Assembly: GCA_023405705.1 (NCBI GenBank)
Contig: JAEXXR010000085.1
Span: 1 to 6,948 of the forward strand
DNA from: Actinomycetes bacterium
Lineage (GTDB): Bacteria; Actinomycetota; Thermoleophilia; Solirubrobacterales; Solirubrobacteraceae
DNA: 6,948 nt
Reading direction: 5' to 3'
A model generated the notes under the pieces. That model had not been told where the DNA came from, searched no databases, and was given only the letters and a program-made list of their open reading frames with translations. Positions 5,860 to 6,948 of this stretch are shown here, one piece after another (within the stretch, counting starts at the first letter, position 1; the number at the start of each line of letters is the position of its first letter). The translations under genes and the position numbers were made by a program.

Positions 5860-5957
5860 GGGTGAGCGGTGTCCGGGCGCGGACGCGACACCGCGTAGAC
5901 GCGCCAGTACCGCTGCCGGCGGGTGGGGAACGGGGCGCAGCGGCCGATCATCCATGT

Positions 5958-6948
5958 GTGGGGGACGCCACGATCGATCGCGGGAGCGCGGGCGAGCCGC
6001 TCGTCGACCCCACCTTGAACGCGCTGCGCGCGCACAGCGACGTGCACGAGCTGATGGTGCACGAGGCGCCGCTGGCGCAGGTGCTCGGCGAGCTGGTGTT
6101 GGCCGTCGAGCGCCACAGCGACGGCCTGACCGGCTCGCTGCTGCTGTACGACCGCGAGCGCCGCACGCTCCACCACGGCGCCGCCCCCAACCTGCCGCGC
6201 GCCTACGTCGAGGCGCTCGACGGGGTCGAGGTCGGTCCCGAGGTCGGCTCGTGCGGCAGCGCGGCGCACTTCGCCAGAGAGGTGATCGTCGTCGACATCG
6301 CGCACGACCGCCGCTGGCTCGCCTTCCGCGACCTCGCGCGCGACGCCGGGCTCGGCGCCTGCTGGTCGGTGCCGGTGCTCGACGCCGCCGGCGAGGTGCT
6401 CGGCACCTTCGCGCTCTACTACAGGTCGCCGCGCGCGCCGAGCAACGCCGACCTGCTGCTGATCCGGCAGGCGAGCCGGCTCGCCGCGCTGGCGATCGAG
6501 CGCCACCGCTCGCAGGCGGAGCTGAAGCGGCTGTCGACGCGCGACCCGCTGACCGACCTGCCCAACCGGGCGCTGCTGCTCGACCGGCTCACGCACGCGC
6601 TCTGCCGCTCGCTGCGCGACGGCGGCGAGGTCGCGGTCGTCTGCTGCGACCTCGACGACTTCAAGCTCGTCAACGAGTCGATGGGCCACGAGATGGGCGA
6701 CTGGGTGCTGCGCCAGGTCGCGCAGCGGCTGTCGTCGGTCGTCAGGCCGGGCGACACGGTCGCCCGCTTCGGCGGCGACGAGTTCGTGATCGTCGCGGAC
6801 GGGATCACCCCGGGCGCCGCGCGCACGCTGGCCGAGCGGATCCACGTCGCGCTCGTCGCGCCGCTCGCCCATCCCGACGGCAGCGAGCACGTCGTCTCCG
6901 CCAGCCTCGGCGTCGCGCTCGCGGGCGCCGGCAGCAGCGCCGCGGACG
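5958..6948 (+). CDS. GAF-GGDEF cyclic-di-GMP signalling protein (3' end outside window)
   Basis: 330 codons are visible before the window ends. Residues ~30-175 form a GAF sensor domain: SLLLYDRERRTLHHGAAP, then VGSCGSAAHF with C99, then CWSVPVLDAAGEVLGTFALYY, a pattern common in cytoplasmic GAF-GGDEF proteins. A linker helix leads to a GGDEF domain beginning at R195-D-P-L-T-D-L-P-N-R. It has the metal-binding region DLDDF (231-235), the catalytic G272-G-D-E-F276 and an intact inhibitory I-site R263-P-G-D266 five residues before it. An active, product-inhibited diguanylate cyclase making c-di-GMP from GTP is expected. The domain style is that of GGDEF-EAL proteins, so a phosphodiesterase domain may follow off-window. 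No signal peptide or membrane segment is seen. The start is uncertain: GTG 5958 is chosen but has no good ribosome-binding site; the frame is open upstream, and TTG 6015 or ATG 6054 are alternatives. Confidence 0.9.
   Translation, partial: MGDATIDRGSAGEPLVDPTLNALRAHSDVHELMVHEAPLAQVLGELVLAVERHSDGLTGSLLLYDRERRTLHHGAAPNLPRAYVEALDGVEVGPEVGSCGSAAHFAREVIVVDIAHDRRWLAFRDLARDAGLGACWSVPVLDAAGEVLGTFALYYRSPRAPSNADLLLIRQASRLAALAIERHRSQAELKRLSTRDPLTDLPNRALLLDRLTHALCRSLRDGGEVAVVCCDLDDFKLVNESMGHEMGDWVLRQVAQRLSSVVRPGDTVARFGGDEFVIVADGITPGAARTLAERIHVALVAPLAHPDGSEHVVSASLGVALAGAGSSAAD

Larger units (their letters stand above)
5629..5957. other. Divergent intergenic region, htpX / GAF-GGDEF, rich in secondary structure
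   Basis: This 329-base stretch has no convincing gene on either strand; open frames crossing it are antisense shadows of the GGDEF gene. It must hold the promoters of both htpX (leftward) and the GAF-GGDEF gene (rightward). It contains three strong hairpins (5664-5710, 5720-5761, 5774-5819) separated by short linkers, and a perfect 15-bp tandem repeat (5830-5859). A poor leftward -10 candidate, CATAGT, is the complement of 5769-5774. No clear rightward promoter was seen. Confidence 0.6.

Noticed and set aside
4759..5865. Long + strand frame opposite htpX
   Set aside because: Antisense shadow without domains; htpX on the - strand has HEXXH and membrane segments.
5660..5957. A cyclic-di-GMP riboswitch (GEMM) upstream of the GGDEF gene
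   Set aside because: The hairpins invite the idea, but I could not find the conserved GEMM core sequence; only generic stems are visible.
5733..6890. 385-residue open frame on the - strand opposite the GAF-GGDEF gene
   Set aside because: Arginine-, valine- and alanine-rich antisense shadow; the + strand shows intact GAF, I-site and GGDEF motifs.
1..6948. CRISPR arrays, tRNA or rRNA genes, defence systems
   Set aside because: No regularly spaced repeats, no recognisable tRNA or rRNA segments and no defence-type protein domains were seen on either strand.

Overview
The window comes from a very GC-rich bacterium, most likely an actinobacterium of the Thermoleophilia/Solirubrobacterales type (Conexibacter- or Patulibacter-like). 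This is inferred from strong G/C at third codon positions, the SufB/SufD/HtpX protein style, a secreted protein built from actinobacterial CX5C repeats, and conspicuous retention of AGA arginine codons. No rRNA or tRNA gene fixes the taxonomy, so the assignment is a judgement.

Layout. (1) 2-124, + strand: the last 40 codons of an IS481-type transposase, entering from the left edge. (2) 125-273: a short GC-rich gap holding a plausible -10 box and a small inverted repeat. (3) 274-3291, + strand: a tight three-gene iron-sulfur cluster assembly operon, Rieske ferredoxin - sufB - sufD, with start/stop overlaps or 1-base gaps. sufC, sufS and sufU are not in the window. (4) 3292-3492: a gap with three consecutive hairpins (the last terminator-like) and a TATGAT box. 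(5) 3493-4650, + strand: a secreted protein with seven ~51-residue repeats, each with one CX5C cysteine pair, predicted to be a seven-bladed beta-propeller. (6) 4702-5628, - strand: htpX, a membrane zinc protease, convergent with the secreted protein. (7) 5629-5957: a 329-base divergent intergenic region, unusually structured, with three evenly spaced strong hairpins and a 15-bp tandem repeat containing palindromes. (8) 5958 to the right edge, + strand: the N-terminal GAF and GGDEF domains of a cyclic-di-GMP signalling protein, cut by the window end.

How the genes relate. The Rieske-SufB-SufD block is one functional unit: SufB and SufD form the scaffold that builds Fe-S clusters together with the SufC ATPase, which must be encoded elsewhere. 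The secreted propeller, HtpX (membrane protein quality control) and the GAF-GGDEF sensor are separate transcription units with no evident shared pathway. The coding content belongs to known families. The least explained parts are the hairpin-rich region between htpX and the GGDEF gene, and the uncharacterised seven-repeat secreted protein.
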